Of a stretch of DNA of 64,000 bases, positions 20,946 to 31,227 are shown piece by piece; the stretch's first letter is position 1, and the number at the start of each line of letters is the position of its first letter. The position numbers and the translations under genes were made by a program. This DNA comes from Gari tellinella (Eukaryota > Mollusca > Bivalvia > Cardiida > Psammobiidae). The notes below the pieces were generated by a model. The model was not told the origin of the DNA, searched no databases, and was given only the letters and a program-made list of their open reading frames with translations. The stretch is from assembly GCA_922989275.2 (NCBI GenBank), contig OV277869.1:39788189-39852188 (forward strand), written 5' to 3'.

Positions 20946-22198
20946 AAATGACAGTTATCAGGAAACCTCTGTTTACCAACTATTCTTTAAACGTATGGAT
21001 ATAGTTAAAGACATGGTACTGCTTAATGCATGTGATTTACCTTTCTTATGGATGAAACTTGCATTGCATATTAGCCCTTTGTGTTAAGGATGTCGGCCTG
21101 TCTTTTTGAGCATTATGAAATTTCCGAAAAATTTTACGAACTCATTTCCCGAAAAATGTTAAGAACTCATTTTTGGTGAATGCATACAGTCATAAAATAC
21201 TATTTTCCCGGGAAAAAATTGGATTTTTCGTTCCGGGAGAGACTTTTTAAGTTTGATGTCCTATTCGTAGTTTACAGCATACACCGTTTTCATAGGTAGG
21301 TTGCATTTTGTTACATCAAATTTCATTTCAATTTCTCAGAATATAAGCATAAAATTTTCATGGTAGTACAGTTTTAGTATAAATTATGGATAATTTAATA
21401 GATCAAATGAAATTTTTTTGAAAAAAAATATTTTTGGTGAAAATACACCAAAAAGTGAAAAAATGAGAAAAAATGGATTTTTTTAATAAAATGATCTAAA
21501 TCTTTTTTAAAAGATCCGGGACCCTGTGTTATTATTTGCTATTTCACTAAAACTTTATGTTTGCAAGGCTAAAAACAACAATTAAAAAATTTGGTAATTA
21601 GTTTTCTACAATTTGTAGGGCAATTTTCACTGTGCCTTATTCTCCCATTATAAAAAAGTGGGTGGGGTAAATTTTACTCCTTTCCGGTGAAATCGAACAT
21701 TTTTATTTTGGATCTTGACAAAACATTATTTTCAGGGTTTATTCTTACTATGGTAATATAAATTAGGACACTTTTTGTACAAATAGTTTGTTTAAATTAA
21801 GATTGAAAAACCGTAGTACAAAAAAGTAGGATTTTTTGAGAAGCTTCAATTTTAGGGGGGAAGCCTTGAAAAATCTCAAATTGTGAAAAAGAAAGGTCCG
21901 GTACCCCCACTTTTTTTACCAGTTTTGCCATAGAAACTAATTTTACTGTCTGTATGCAAAGTTTGAAGAATTTGGTAATTACTTTCCAAAGGTGCACCTA
22001 CCCCCTTAAACGTTTTATAGGGAATAATCCACTCTTGAAACAATGCCCGGATTATATTGATTTCTAATGGATCTTTTAGTGAACAACTTTAAAAAGTGAA
22101 ATAAAATAAAAATGTCAGTCTCTTATCGGAGGGCTCATTACCGAATTTCCAAACAGGATCTACAACCTTTATAGAATATACATACGCGTACCGTACAT
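20946..22198. other. 1.25 kb AT-rich stretch, part with poly-A/T-rich low complexity
   Basis: Between 21110 and 21990 the sequence is rich in T and A runs. It carries short internal echoes: CCGAAAAATTTTACGAACTC / CCGAAAAATGTTAAGAACTC, and GAATTTGGTAATTACTTTCC / AATTTGGTAATTAGTTTTC. No core or TIR was seen. It may be a different, older repeat. Confidence 0.4.
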
Positions 22199-22426
22199 GT
22201 AATTGGAGAAGACGATATTCTTTCCCAAAAAAGCGTTTACGCTAAACTTTTACATGTACTTGAATTGCAAACAGTCTGAAGTTAGATCAGACTCCAAACT
22301 GTTTGTCACTCACCTTAAAATAAATCTTGAGAAATGTTAAACATTTGTCATTTTCTTCTTTTTATTGCAATGCGTTTGCGTTTCGTTTGTGTTTAAACGG
22401 GAAAGAATAACGTACTCTACACTGTA
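22199..22426 (-). mobile_element. Family A MITE with shortened core
   Basis: The left end is TAATTGGAGAAGACG and the right ACGTACTCTACACTGTA. The core is cut to GTTAGATCAGACTCCAAACT, so the GC-rich centre of the palindrome is deleted. Confidence 0.82.
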
Positions 22427-22808
22427 TGTTCTGGTTTTCCTATGAAGCGCCGTTTAGTATAAGATTGACTGTATAATAAACTTTAGGTACGAAACTTCAT
22501 TAGTCTGTTCTCTGCTTTCAGGAAGAGTATCAAACAGTGTACAGGGGCGCACTCGTTGGTAATATAGTAGCCGCAGGGATGTGTGAAGTGCTTTATTAGA
22601 TGTGCAATACCATTTTGGAAGCTGAAGTTGAGTGATTTATCAATAAAAAACCTCACAGTTCATATGCGTGGACTGAGTGAAAGCCGCAACCGGAAGTGAG
22701 GATTGAAGAACTGTATTGGCGCTCGGCAACTGGATGGCTTAATTGAAAAGGAGGCGAGGAACAAATACGATACAACGGCCTAGCGAGCGTGTGTCAATTG
22801 ATAATATC

Positions 22809-22816
22809 TATAAATA
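22809..22816 (+). promoter_or_regulatory. Possible TATA box of the receptor gene
   Basis: TATAAATA lies about 140 bases before the exon-1 start codon, in the only element-free and comparatively GC-rich stretch nearby (22560-22955). A TCAGAT initiator-like motif is at 22844. Position and context are suggestive only; such words are common in AT-rich DNA. Confidence 0.2.
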
Positions 22817-22864
22817 CTGTGCTGCAGAATCTGTGATACGTTGTCAGATATATGTGATGAGTTG

Positions 22865-22981
22865 ATGCGAGGAATCGCAGGAGTGTTTGAGCTTTACTTA
22901 AGATTGTTATTTTCAAAGTGTTACTATGGAATTAATTTACACGGAAGATGTTTAAATGACGCCTGCTTTGATGGAAAATGA
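22865..22981 (+). promoter_or_regulatory. Upstream ORF overlapping the receptor start
   Basis: A 38-codon frame opens at ATG 22865 and ends at TGA 22979-22981, past the main ATG in another frame. Two minimal uORFs also exist: ATGAGTTGA at 22855-22863 and ATGTTTAAATGA at 22948-22959, the latter overlapping the main ATG. If this is 5' UTR, translation of the receptor would be damped. Whether the transcript includes it is unknown. Confidence 0.35.
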
Positions 22982-23052
22982 TACGGAAGTGATCGACGAC
23001 TACGGGGTGTTTGATGACAAGTGTCCCACGGATACAAATGGAACCAGAGCCG
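22956..23052 (+). CDS. Class B (secretin-family) GPCR, first coding exon
   Basis: This exon would encode the extreme N terminus of a peptide-hormone receptor. ATG at 22956 is preceded directly by an in-frame TAA, so it is the earliest possible start if the exon extends upstream. The 32 complete codons read MTPALMENDTEVIDDYGVFD then DKCPTDTNGTRA. There are two N-glycosylation sequons (Asn8-Asp-Thr, Asn28-Gly-Thr), one cysteine (Cys23) that could be the first of the hormone-receptor domain, and an acidic stretch. No hydrophobic signal peptide is visible, which is unusual for class B receptors; Met6 is an alternative start. The exon stops one base into a glycine codon at a strong GTAAGT donor. 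It joins in frame to 54564-54662. On its own the exon is not diagnostic. The call rests on the matching phase and the neighbour exon. Confidence 0.6.
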
Positions 23053-23151
23053 GTAAGTGTAGTTACATGTACATTCCCTTTTCGACGTCCCTATATCCCA
23101 CTGTATTTGTTTGTATTTGATTTTCTTTCTCTCTATCCCATACTCCCTATC

Positions 23152-23401
23152 TACAGTGGAGAATCTGTTATTCTTTCCCGTTTAAACGCAAACGTACGCA
23201 AACGCAAAGCGCTAAAACGTAGAAAAGAACAACCTTTGGACAATTCTGATATTTCATGTTTATCTTGGTGGCAAACAGTTTGGAGCCTGATCAGACGCCG
23301 GGTTACCCGGCGTCTGATCTGGCTCCAAACTGTTTGTAAAAGAAAAAATAGTTTTAGCGTAAACGCGTTTATCGGTAAAGATTAACAGATTCTCCACTGT
23401 A
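23152..23401 (+). mobile_element. Family A MITE, near-complete, young
   Basis: It runs from TACAGTGGAGAATCTG to AACAGATTCTCCACTGTA, 250 bp, subfamily 1. The core is near-perfect. The right arm reads GTAAAAGAAAAAATAG instead of the usual GCACTGCAAATAATAG, a variant shared with the half copy inside the LINE at 39 kb. Confidence 0.93.
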
Positions 23402-23478
23402 ACGTACTCTCTATCACTCTCTTTCTCTGCATATCTCTGTCTCTCTGTCTGTCTCTTTGTCTTTACTCTTTCTAAATG

Positions 23479-23718
23479 TACAGTGGAGAAAATGTATTCT
23501 TTCTAAATAAACACGTTTTAAACGCTAAATCTATTATTTCCATTGCAAACAGTTTGGATCCTGACCAGACGCTGGGTAACCTGACGTCTGATCAGGCTAC
23601 AGACTGTTTGCCACTAAGTTTAAAATGAGTCATCAACATTGTCATTAAGTTGTCATTTTCCTATTTTAATGCAATGCATTTGCGTTTAAACGGGAAATAA
23701 TAATGTTTCTCAACTGTA
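23479..23718 (-). mobile_element. Family A MITE, near-complete, old subfamily
   Basis: It runs from TACAGTGGAGAAAATG to ATGTTTCTCAACTGTA. The core is GGATCCTGACCAGACGCTGG with diverged right side. Confidence 0.87.
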
Positions 23719-23798
23719 CTCTCTCTCTGGCACTCTCTGATACTCTCTCTGTATGCCTGTCTGTCCTCCATGTCTTTCTCTTTCTAAATGTAGGTATG

Positions 23799-24116
23799 TA
23801 CAGTGAAGACGATGTTGTTCTTTTCCGTTTAAACGCTACCGAAACGCAAATTTATTGCAATAAAATGTAATAAAGGACATTTTTTACACTTTTGACCATG
23901 TATTGAACATAAGTGGCAAACAGTCCAATCCGACACCAGATGATTACGCTAAAGCCATTATTTCCAATGCAAACAGTTTTGAGGCAGATCAGACGCCACT
24001 CAGAATAGAAAACATCGTGAGAAATTTAGAAAAGTGTTATTTTAGAATACGTTATTTAATTACATTTGCGTTTTATTTGCGTTTAAACGGGAGAAGAACA
24101 CGTCTTTTACACTCTA
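23799..24116 (+). mobile_element. Compound family A element, 318 bp
   Basis: The left end TACAGTGAAGACGATG and the plus arm lead to a truncated core (GCAAACAGTCCAATCCGACA). This is followed by a second, minus-type arm (GATTACGCTAAAGCCATTAT), another core start (GCAAACAGTTTTGAGGCAGA) and a second right arm ending GTCTTTTACACTCTA. It looks like two copies fused head to tail. Confidence 0.75.
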
Positions 24117-24166
24117 AAGCTGTATATCCATTGACACAACCATTTAAATACAATGTTTATACATAT

Positions 24167-24448
24167 ATAAATACAATGGTAAAAACGCTGCCTTTTCCAA
24201 TTTAAATGAAACTAAAGGTCAAAATTCCAAATGTAATTCAATTAAAATGACATTTTTGAATTTATTTAATCTGCATACATTTGTAGCAAAAAAGTTTACA
24301 GTTTCTAGCTAGATTAGAAGCGGGATACCCGTCGTCTAGTCTGGCCTGGGGCAAAAAGATTTGCAATGGAAATGGAGATTTTACACGTGTACATGTACAA
24401 TGTAGCAAAACGCTTTTATTAGCAAAGCATAATATAATCTCCACTGTA
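24167..24448 (+). mobile_element. Old family A MITE
   Basis: The left tip is TACAATGGTAAAAACG and the right end is ATAATCTCCACTGTA. The core is badly worn (AGCGGGATACCCGTCGTCTA). ACACGTGTACATGTACAATG is inserted in the right arm. Confidence 0.75.
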
Positions 24449-24449
24449 A

Positions 24450-24699
24450 TACAGTGGATAATCTGTTATTCTTTCCCAATAAACGCGTTTACGCTAAAAC
24501 TATTATTTGCAGTGCAAACAGTTTGGCGCCAGATCAGACGCCGGGTAACCCGGCGTCTGATCAGGCTCCAAACTGTTTGCCACCAAGAAAAACAAGAATT
24601 ATCAGAATTGTCCAAAAGTTGTTCTTTTCTACGTTTTAGTGCTTTGCGTTTGCGTACGTTTGCGTTTAAACGGGAAAGAATAACAGATTCTCCACTGTA
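24450..24699 (-). mobile_element. Family A MITE, near-complete, young
   Basis: It runs from TACAGTGGATAATCTG to AACAGATTCTCCACTGTA, 250 bp. The core is near-perfect with GGCGCC on the left. It starts one base after the previous A copy ends, so two insertions abut. Confidence 0.93.
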
Positions 24700-24727
24700 A
24701 CCTGTATAACAATATTTTTACGGTAAA

Positions 24728-24964
24728 TGTTCGATGGAGAGTACGTTATTCTGTCCCGTTTAAACGCTAATGGAACGCAAATGCATTGTAAGAAAATGTT
24801 ATTAAAAAATTATAATTTGTAGAAAAACGTATCTAACGATTTATTTTCATCTAAGTGGCAAACAGTTTGGAACATGATCAGACGCCGGTTTACTGTTTGC
24901 ACTCGAAATCATAGTTTTGGCGTAAATGCGTTTTTTGGGAAAGAATAAGGTGCTCTTCACTGTA
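24728..24964 (+). mobile_element. Old family A MITE
   Basis: The left end is TTCGATGGAGAGTACG and the right GGTGCTCTTCACTGTA. The core keeps AACAGTTTGGAACATGATCA and GACGCCGGTTTACTG, with its second half deleted. Confidence 0.8.
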
Positions 24965-25059
24965 CACTCCCTATTAACCATTCGCCTGTCAAAATCACAT
25001 GCACATCACACATGCATTTACATGTACTTACAACTTGGACCTCATTCAGACACTGAAAA

Positions 25060-25306
25060 TACAGTTGCGCATATGCTATTCCTTTCTAATAAACGAGTTT
25101 TTGCTTAACTGCTACTGTCCTTTGCTAACAGTTCGGATCCCGAACAGACGCCGAAAAACTCGGCGTCTGATCAGGCTCCACAATGTTTGCAATTTGTTCG
25201 ATATGGTCCGTCAACCATTCTAGAACTTGTTATTTTCTACTTTGTTTTCATTGCGTTTATAGATCTAATTTGTGTTTCGTTTAAATCTGACAGAACACAA
25301 CTGTCA
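25060..25306 (-). mobile_element. Old family A MITE
   Basis: The left end is TACAGTTGCGCATATG. The core (GACGCCGAAAAACTCGGCGT) is well paired. The right arm GTGTTTCGTTTAAATCTGAC ends in a degraded AACACAACTGTCA. Confidence 0.75.
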
Positions 25307-26295
25307 GAGCATGTCGGATTATGATCCAAACAGTTAAGCACTGGTTCTGAAATACGCAAGCACTTCATTTGGTTTTTATACAATAAACGAATTTAAAGCA
25401 GGCGGTCATACATGTACGGGGAATACATGTAACATACCGAGCTTTTTTAAAGTCAATCGGGTAAAATTGACCCATTTATGCCTGAATATTGCAAAGAACT
25501 CTCACTAAGTGTTTCCTGGAAGAATTTATTCTATAAAGATGAAAAAGAAATTGTCATGTCTGCACATTGAGGCGTCTGATCAGGATCTACACTGTTGACG
25601 TATGGTTATTTTTGAAGACATTTAGCCTTCATTGGTAAATTACAGATACATGTACTTTAATTGGAGTTGGCACAACTCAGGCTACCTTTTACTGACCAGA
25701 AATCCATAATTGTTGTCAGTGCTTGATACATGTAACTCTCTATAAACTAACAATCTCTGTCACTTTCATGAAAACATTCCGGAATCACAACAGATGCTGC
25801 TCATTACTACCCTAATAATGTCACAAAAATCGCCCTAAGGGGACGCCTGTCTACTTTTCTTCCGTAACTTTAACACGTGTGGTAGGCCGTGTTTGTTTGC
25901 AAACGTTTGTCCCCTGGAACAATTTTGGTAATATATTTATGGGCCGTAATACATTCTATTTCGTCTAAAACCCATACAATCGGAGTTTCAAACAGTTTGT
26001 GTCGAGATGAGACACCGAGTTACCGTCGACGTCTCATATGTATCCAAATTGTTTGCGGCTATAGTATTATATATGTCAGAAACGTCTGTAATGAAGGGTT
26101 AGCGGAATACAAGTTTTGTGTATTCTGTACATGTACAATACAAGCAACAGAGTCACGATCTGTTTAATCGTGGGAACCACCAGATCATACGCTGCTTAAT
26201 ATACATGTACAAACGATGCTAGATGTAACTGACGAACAGTGTATTTCTTTTCAATAACGGTAGAGCTTCTCCGGAAGGCGGATACCATTGTAGTC
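25307..26295. other. 1 kb with only core I fragments
   Basis: GAGGCGTCTGATCAGGATCT (25571) and a full but worn core at 25990-26060 (GTCGAGATGAGACACCGAGT ... GACGTCTCATATGTATCC) are the only recognisable pieces. Frames here lack features. Confidence 0.45.
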
Positions 26296-26455
26296 TTAAC
26301 TCTTTGCATGCTGGGTATTGTCGTCTGCTACTCTTCTAAAAATAGATTTTTCAAAATTTCATTCCAAAACAGGATCAGAGTGACAAACAGTTTGGATTCT
26401 GATGAGACGCCGCGAAACGCGGCGTCTCATCAGGATCAAAACTGTTTGTAAAGTT
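26296..26455. mobile_element. TTAA-type element with a GATGAGACGCCG core variant
   Basis: It begins TTAACTCTTTGCATGCTGGG and carries GTCGTCTGC. It ends in a near-perfect palindrome (26381-26449) whose core reads GATGAGACGCCGCG / CGCGGCGTCTCATC, a coordinated C-to-G/G-to-C change on both arms relative to core I. The right terminus was not found. Confidence 0.6.
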
Positions 26456-26575
26456 AATCACTGTGGCACATGTATCCATCGCTACACGTATGATGCAAAT
26501 AGTTAACAGTTCTGCTGTAGAGAAAGTATGTTACATGTACATATACATCACTTTAACAAATGTTTTTCTAAAAGT

Positions 26576-26831
26576 TAGAGTGGAGAAAATCTTATGTTTT
26601 CCCTAGAAACGCTTCCAAATGACGCTTACATAATTAATTTCATTGCAAACAGTTTAGAGCTAGATCAGATGCCGGATAACCTTTCATCTGACCGGGCTCC
26701 AAGCTGTTTGTCACTGAAATCAATATAAAACTTCAGAATATTTATAACATGTCATTTTCTTAATTTTAACGAATTGCAATTGCGTGTCATTTGCATCTAT
26801 ACGTCAAACAATAAAGTCTTCTCCGCTATTA
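26576..26831 (-). mobile_element. Family A MITE, old subfamily
   Basis: The left end is TTAGAGTGGAGAAAATC and the right AAAGTCTTCTCCGCTATTA. The core centre is GCCGGATAACCTTTCATC, so one side of the palindrome has decayed. Confidence 0.83.
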
Positions 26832-26834
26832 TAT

Positions 26835-27268
26835 GTAAGTATATGATATAACTGATCAGGTTATTGTGACATTTGCCTCTCTCTTTTATTTTTGCCTGCT
26901 ATTGTTATACATGTACAGTGGAGAAAACGTTATTCTTTCCCGTTTAAACGCAAACGTACGCAAACGTAAAGCACTAAAACGTAGAAAAGTGCAACTTTTG
27001 GACAATTCTGATAATTCATGTTAATCTTGGTGGCAAGCAGTTTGGAGCCTGATCAGACGCCGGGTTACCCGGCCTCTGATCTCCAAACTGTTTGCACTGC
27101 AAATAACAGTTACGTTAACGCGTTTATTGGGAAAGAATAACGTTTTCTCCACTGTAGAAGTACATGTATATGATATAACTGTGGTAAAATATAGACAGAC
27201 CATCTGGGTCAGGTTATTGTGACATTTGCCTCTCTCTTTTATTTTTGCCTGCTATTGTTATACATGTA
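26835..27268. repeat. Direct duplication flanking an A element
   Basis: TATATGATATAACTG and then CAGGTTATTGTGACATTTGC, CTCTCTCTTTTATTTTTGCC and TGCTATTGTTATACATGTAC occur at 26839-26914 and again at 27170-27268 with only a short extra piece. The A copy follows the first TTATACATGTA. The second copy has the same site empty. Confidence 0.85.
26913..27156 (+). mobile_element. Family A MITE, near-complete
   Basis: It runs from TACAGTGGAGAAAACG to AACGTTTTCTCCACTGTA, subfamily 2, 244 bp. The right half of core I is shortened (GGCCTCTGATCTCCAAACTG). Confidence 0.93.
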
Positions 27269-27555
27269 CGCATATGTCACTATAATAAAATATTTACTTG
27301 CTTACTTATTCTAGGTTAATGATGTTGAATGGAATACACTCGTTTCTGGTTTTTAAATTGCTAAATAAAAATAGGTCAGACGAACTCCCATGAGTTTCTT
27401 ATTATAATGAATGGCTGGTTAAAAATGACCGGATCATTAGGCAAAATACATAGTACTTGACAGATGTATACAGTTGAGAGACGTTGTTCTTTTTACCAGT
27501 AAACATACTGTATTAAAACATGTATAATAGCCATTTCAATCAGTTAGGATGCAAA

Positions 27556-28092
27556 TACAGTGCTCCCTCCCTATAACGGTCCTCCAAACAACGATTCCCT
27601 CTTTACAACGACCCTTGCCGCAGCTCCATAAACAGACAAATTCTGTCTTAACCCTTTACCCCATAGCCTGTTTCTAGTTTTGAAAATAGGTGAGTACTTA
27701 AAGCAGGTTGAAAGTAAAGCAGAATGCGCCCTGAGGCGCATTCTGCTTTACTTTCAGCCTGCTTTAAGCTATTACCTTCTGATAAGGAAAGTATTAAATA
27801 TGACTCATATTAATTACGATATATATTGGAACTATTTTCTTCAGCGGATGAATAAAATGAATGTGCTAAAAGTCGCTTCTATAAGGGAAAGGGTTAACGC
27901 TTTCAATCGTCTGCTTCTTTTCTCAAAGTATCATATATTGTACATGTTCATAGCAAAAATAACCGTGTCACAACGTCTGATCTGGATTCAGCTCTTTGCA
28001 AATGTAACCCCCTCCCCTATAACGACCCCCTCTGAACAACGCACACAATTTTGGTCTCCAATTGGATGTCGTTGTAGAGAGGGAGCGCTGTA
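27556..28092. mobile_element. Family D MITE with nested B
   Basis: The left end TACAGTGCTCCCTCCCTATA and the right end GTCGTTGTAGAGAGGGAGCG then CTGTA are well kept. The D motif GTCTAACGCTTTCA is split by the B insertion. The core is reduced to CAACGTCTGATCTGGATTCA. Confidence 0.88.
27648..27897 (+). mobile_element. Family B MITE, complete, nested in D
   Basis: It runs from TTAACCCTTTACCCCATAGC to AAGGGAAAGGGTTAA with a near-perfect core II (27700-27770). TTAA is duplicated. The target, reconstructed from other D copies, is the TAACGCTTTCA site. Confidence 0.93.
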
Positions 28093-28692
28093 ATACGTTT
28101 CAGCCTGTTTTTTTCTACATTTTATTGCAAAATGCATTTATGTTAGGTGTCTTTTATGACTTTATAAACCGAGGCCCGATGTACCAATGCTTTACATGTA
28201 CAGTTGTACACTTGGTATCCAAAAGAACCAGAGAACGCTGTCGAAAATAAGAGAAAGGCATCTGGCCCCGGGTTTTCTGAATCCGCTCCCCTCATTCTGG
28301 GGCGTGTAATTACAGGTATCACATATACATTGTTTGGCAGAAGCAAACCAAACTAAGTCGCGTTTAAACTTGAAAAATAACGCATTCTCCACAAAATACC
28401 GGAACCGTTCGTTGTGACCTACCAAGAACTGATGTTGTTACATTTAGATACAAATGAAGCAGGATAAATGTAAACCAAAACTGTCGACTAAGAGTGTTGT
28501 GTTTAACTGTTATACTTTTAAAGCAGCTACTTGCCAGAAACACCTAAAGCACTATATTTGTAGGCGATGGTTTACCTTTTATTACAAACTTTAAATTTTA
28601 TTGAACGTAAATGCCGAACTGTATGATTAAAGGTCTTTATACAAATAATACAAAATTAATGGAAACCCAGATACTGGAATCTGTTTCGATCC

Positions 28693-28942
28693 TACAGTGG
28701 AGAATCTGTTATTCTTTCCCAATAAACGCGTTTACGCTAAAACTATTATTTGCAGTGCAAACAGTTTGGAGCCAGATCAGACGTCGGGTAACCCGGCGTC
28801 TGATCAGGCTCTAAACCGTTTGCCACCAAGATAAACAAGAATGATCAGAATTGTCCAAAAGTTGTTCTTTTCTACGTTTTAGTGCTTTGCGTTTGCGTAC
28901 GTTTGCGTTTAAACGGGAAAGAATAACAGATTCTCCACTGTA
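28693..28942 (-). mobile_element. Family A MITE, near-complete, young
   Basis: It runs from TACAGTGGAGAATCTG to AACAGATTCTCCACTGTA, 250 bp, subfamily 1. The core has GACGTCGGGTAACCCGGCGT. Confidence 0.93.
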
Positions 28943-30048
28943 ATCGTTGCAAACGTTCAATTGGTTTTGTTAGTTTAACCATATTTATTGCATACAATAT
29001 ACATGCAGGGGATTGGGCTAACAAGGTTTTGCAGCATTATATAATGCCTGCTCCCCTTTCGTTCGATAAACTGTGTTTCCCTCTTCTGATGAGTACATGT
29101 AAATCCTTTGCAAGTTATTATTATTCATATTGTTGCAAAGCGAAACACAATAGAAATGCCACTGTAGTATTAGAGAAGTTTTACTGTAGTTCATACAGTA
29201 ACATTGCGATTGCGTTTAGATTCTTCCCTTTACATAGATCATGCAGGGTATAGGGTGCTAAAACAGTAGACAATATGTCTTTTGGTGCCATTGATACAAA
29301 ACAAACAAAAATACAAAGTGAAGAAATGAAAGAAATAATGGATCGCTTTGAAATCTAGACAGTTATGTTTCGTTCAAAGTGACAATTAATATGGTTATAT
29401 GTTTATCATGGACATACTGTCTTTGGCATAAGGGTTTTATTTCTGAAAATCACCATTATATCAATTGCAAGCAGTTTGGGTTCAGACCAGACCCTATATT
29501 TTATTGCCATGCTTTGTTTTTTAAACAGTTCTCCCTCGATTTAATGTTATCTTTTTCATCAAAGGCGCTTGTACTGCAAGAAAACACGTCCGTTGCAAGC
29601 AGTTTGAAACCGGATGAAAAGCCGTGTAAAACGGCGTTAGATCTGTTTCAAAATTGCTTGATCCTCAGCTTAAACAGTAAGTCACTATTTCTGTTTCAGT
29701 AAAACAAAATGTAATTTGTATATATTATTCCATTTTGTCTTTTTCAAACGGGACGTGACATACTATCAGATATGCCACTGAAATATCTAATGGGTAATTC
29801 TCAACTACGTGTTCTCTTAAACGTAAGGGTAATGCCTGCACATACTCATAACTCTATAAATATATATTATTTCTATAGTATGAGCATACCAGATGCAAAA
29901 ACAAGACAAACACATTAACATGCTACACGTGGGCGAATTTATGAATATTTATAAAAACAGTTACATTTGTGCATAAATAATCTAATTGCGATGCCGAGTA
30001 ACTCGACGATTTTACAGATCCAAACGGCTTAGTGCATAGGTGCATTGT
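28943..30048. other. 1.1 kb with only worn core I fragments
   Basis: GCAAGCAGTTTGGGTTCAGA (29467) and GCAAGCAGTTTGAAACCGGA with GATCTGTTTCAAAATTGC (29596-29665) are core I remnants. The 107-codon frame here runs across them and is not a gene. Confidence 0.45.
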
Positions 30049-30298
30049 TACAGTGGAGAATCTGTTATTCTTTCCCAATAAACGCGTTGACGCTAAAACT
30101 ATTATTTGCAGTGCAAACAGTTTGGAGCCAGATCAGACGCCGGGTAACCCGGCGTCTGATCAGGCTCCAAACTGTTTGCAACCAAGATAAACATGAAATA
30201 TCAGAATTGTCCAAAAGTTGTTCTTTTCTACGTTTTAGTGCTTTGCGTTTGCGTACGTTTGCGTTTAAACGGCAACGAATAACAGATTCTCCACTGTA
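30049..30298 (-). mobile_element. Family A MITE, near-complete, young
   Basis: It runs from TACAGTGGAGAATCTG to AACAGATTCTCCACTGTA, 250 bp. Its left flank, 30000-30048, recurs in inverted form beside the A copy at 31228-31477. Confidence 0.93.
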
Positions 30299-30352
30299 AA
30301 CATATTTTTAAACGACACATGCTTCAGATGACCTTAACTAACGTTCTGAAGG

Positions 30353-30592
30353 TTAACCCTTTCATGATCAAATTCATCGTGAATATTTACCCCTTCAACG
30401 CCATATTGTCGTCTGTTTCAATATTGATGTCTGCAGTATCGTGTCAAAGCTAGATATTTGGCAGTATAACTGACGTAATTTCATAACAAGTAGCAAACAG
30501 TTTGATCCTGAATAGACGCCGCGTTACGTGACATATGATCAGGATCATAACTGTTTGCAAATTAGTTTATGACAACATTGAGAGTGAAAGGA
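30353..30592 (-). mobile_element. Family C MITE
   Basis: It runs from TTAACCCTTTCATGATCAAA, with inner TTACCCCTTCAACG, TTGTCGTCTGTTTCAAT and GATGTCTGCAGTATCG, to the GATCCTG / CAGGATC core and TGAGAGTGAAAGGATATC. The right TTAA is lost. Confidence 0.85.
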
Positions 30593-31227
30593 TATCTTTA
30601 TCAAAACGCAAGTGCGTCGAAAATGTACAGTGGATATCATATCTTTATTTCAGTCTCATCATGGTTCCTAGTATATATACATAATTCTATATTTTGTCAT
30701 AAAACAACATGAATCATGCCAATCAAATAAGAATTATAAAAGACTATTAAGTAGGTATAAAGTCAAACTACTTCCAGAAGATCATATTCCAAGTACCAGC
30801 AGTTCAATACAAAAATTGAGCCCTCTGCCTAAATTTACAGTAACTGTAAATGTTCAAAACTTCTTCATAATAACTTTTTCTCTTTATATAAAATAGTGCA
30901 TATTTGGCTAGAAGCAAAATAACAATGTACGGATACATGTAGGTAGAACATTGGCCGGACAGCTACATGTACATGTAAATATGGTGCACGAGCCGGGAGC
31001 AACCCATAAACATAGACGAGGTTTGACCTATAACACGGTTTGGAGGGATTTATGGTGACGTTTGCTACAACTTGTAAAAACACTATTTTTTTGCAATCAA
31101 AATAGTTTGTTTCATAGCAGGTATATCCGTGGGATCATACATTGCATCAGACGCCGAGTTAGCGTAATTCGAAGTCTGGTCTGGTTTCAAACTATTTGAT
31201 ATTCGGTACATGTATTTGATTCACCGC
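30593..31227. other. Stretch without recognised element, worn core at its end
   Basis: GGGATCATACATTGCATCAG to GGTTTCAAACTATTTGATAT (31130-31200) is a distant core I. The rest, including a 72-codon minus frame, is unrecognised. Confidence 0.4.

Larger units (their letters stand above)
23110..23790. repeat. CT-rich tract split by A elements
   Basis: Segments TTTCTTTCTCTCTATCCC (23120), CTCTCTATCACTCTCTTTCT (23406) and ACTCTCTCTCTGGCACTC (23717) look like one polypyrimidine tract broken by two A insertions. TCTTTCTAAATGTA occurs before two consecutive A copies. Confidence 0.6.
27469..28396 (-). mobile_element. Old family A copy containing D, which contains B
   Basis: The A left end (TACAGTTGAGAGACGTTG, with CCAGTAAACATACTG) stops near 27553. 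D begins at 27556. A right-arm sequence resumes after 28092 (TTCTACATTTTATTGC) and ends GTCGCGTTTAAACTTGAAAA then ACGCATTCTCCAC near 28393. About 200 bp of unrelated sequence lies inside the right arm. Confidence 0.6.

Noticed and set aside
22560..22955. An additional upstream coding exon of the receptor supplying a signal peptide
   Set aside because: An in-frame TAA lies directly before ATG 22956, and no hydrophobic frame with a splice donor was found in the preceding 400 bp. It may exist further upstream but cannot be supported.
27680..28093. 137-codon plus frame
   Set aside because: It runs through the B element nested in D. Its residues are a translation of core II and D arms.
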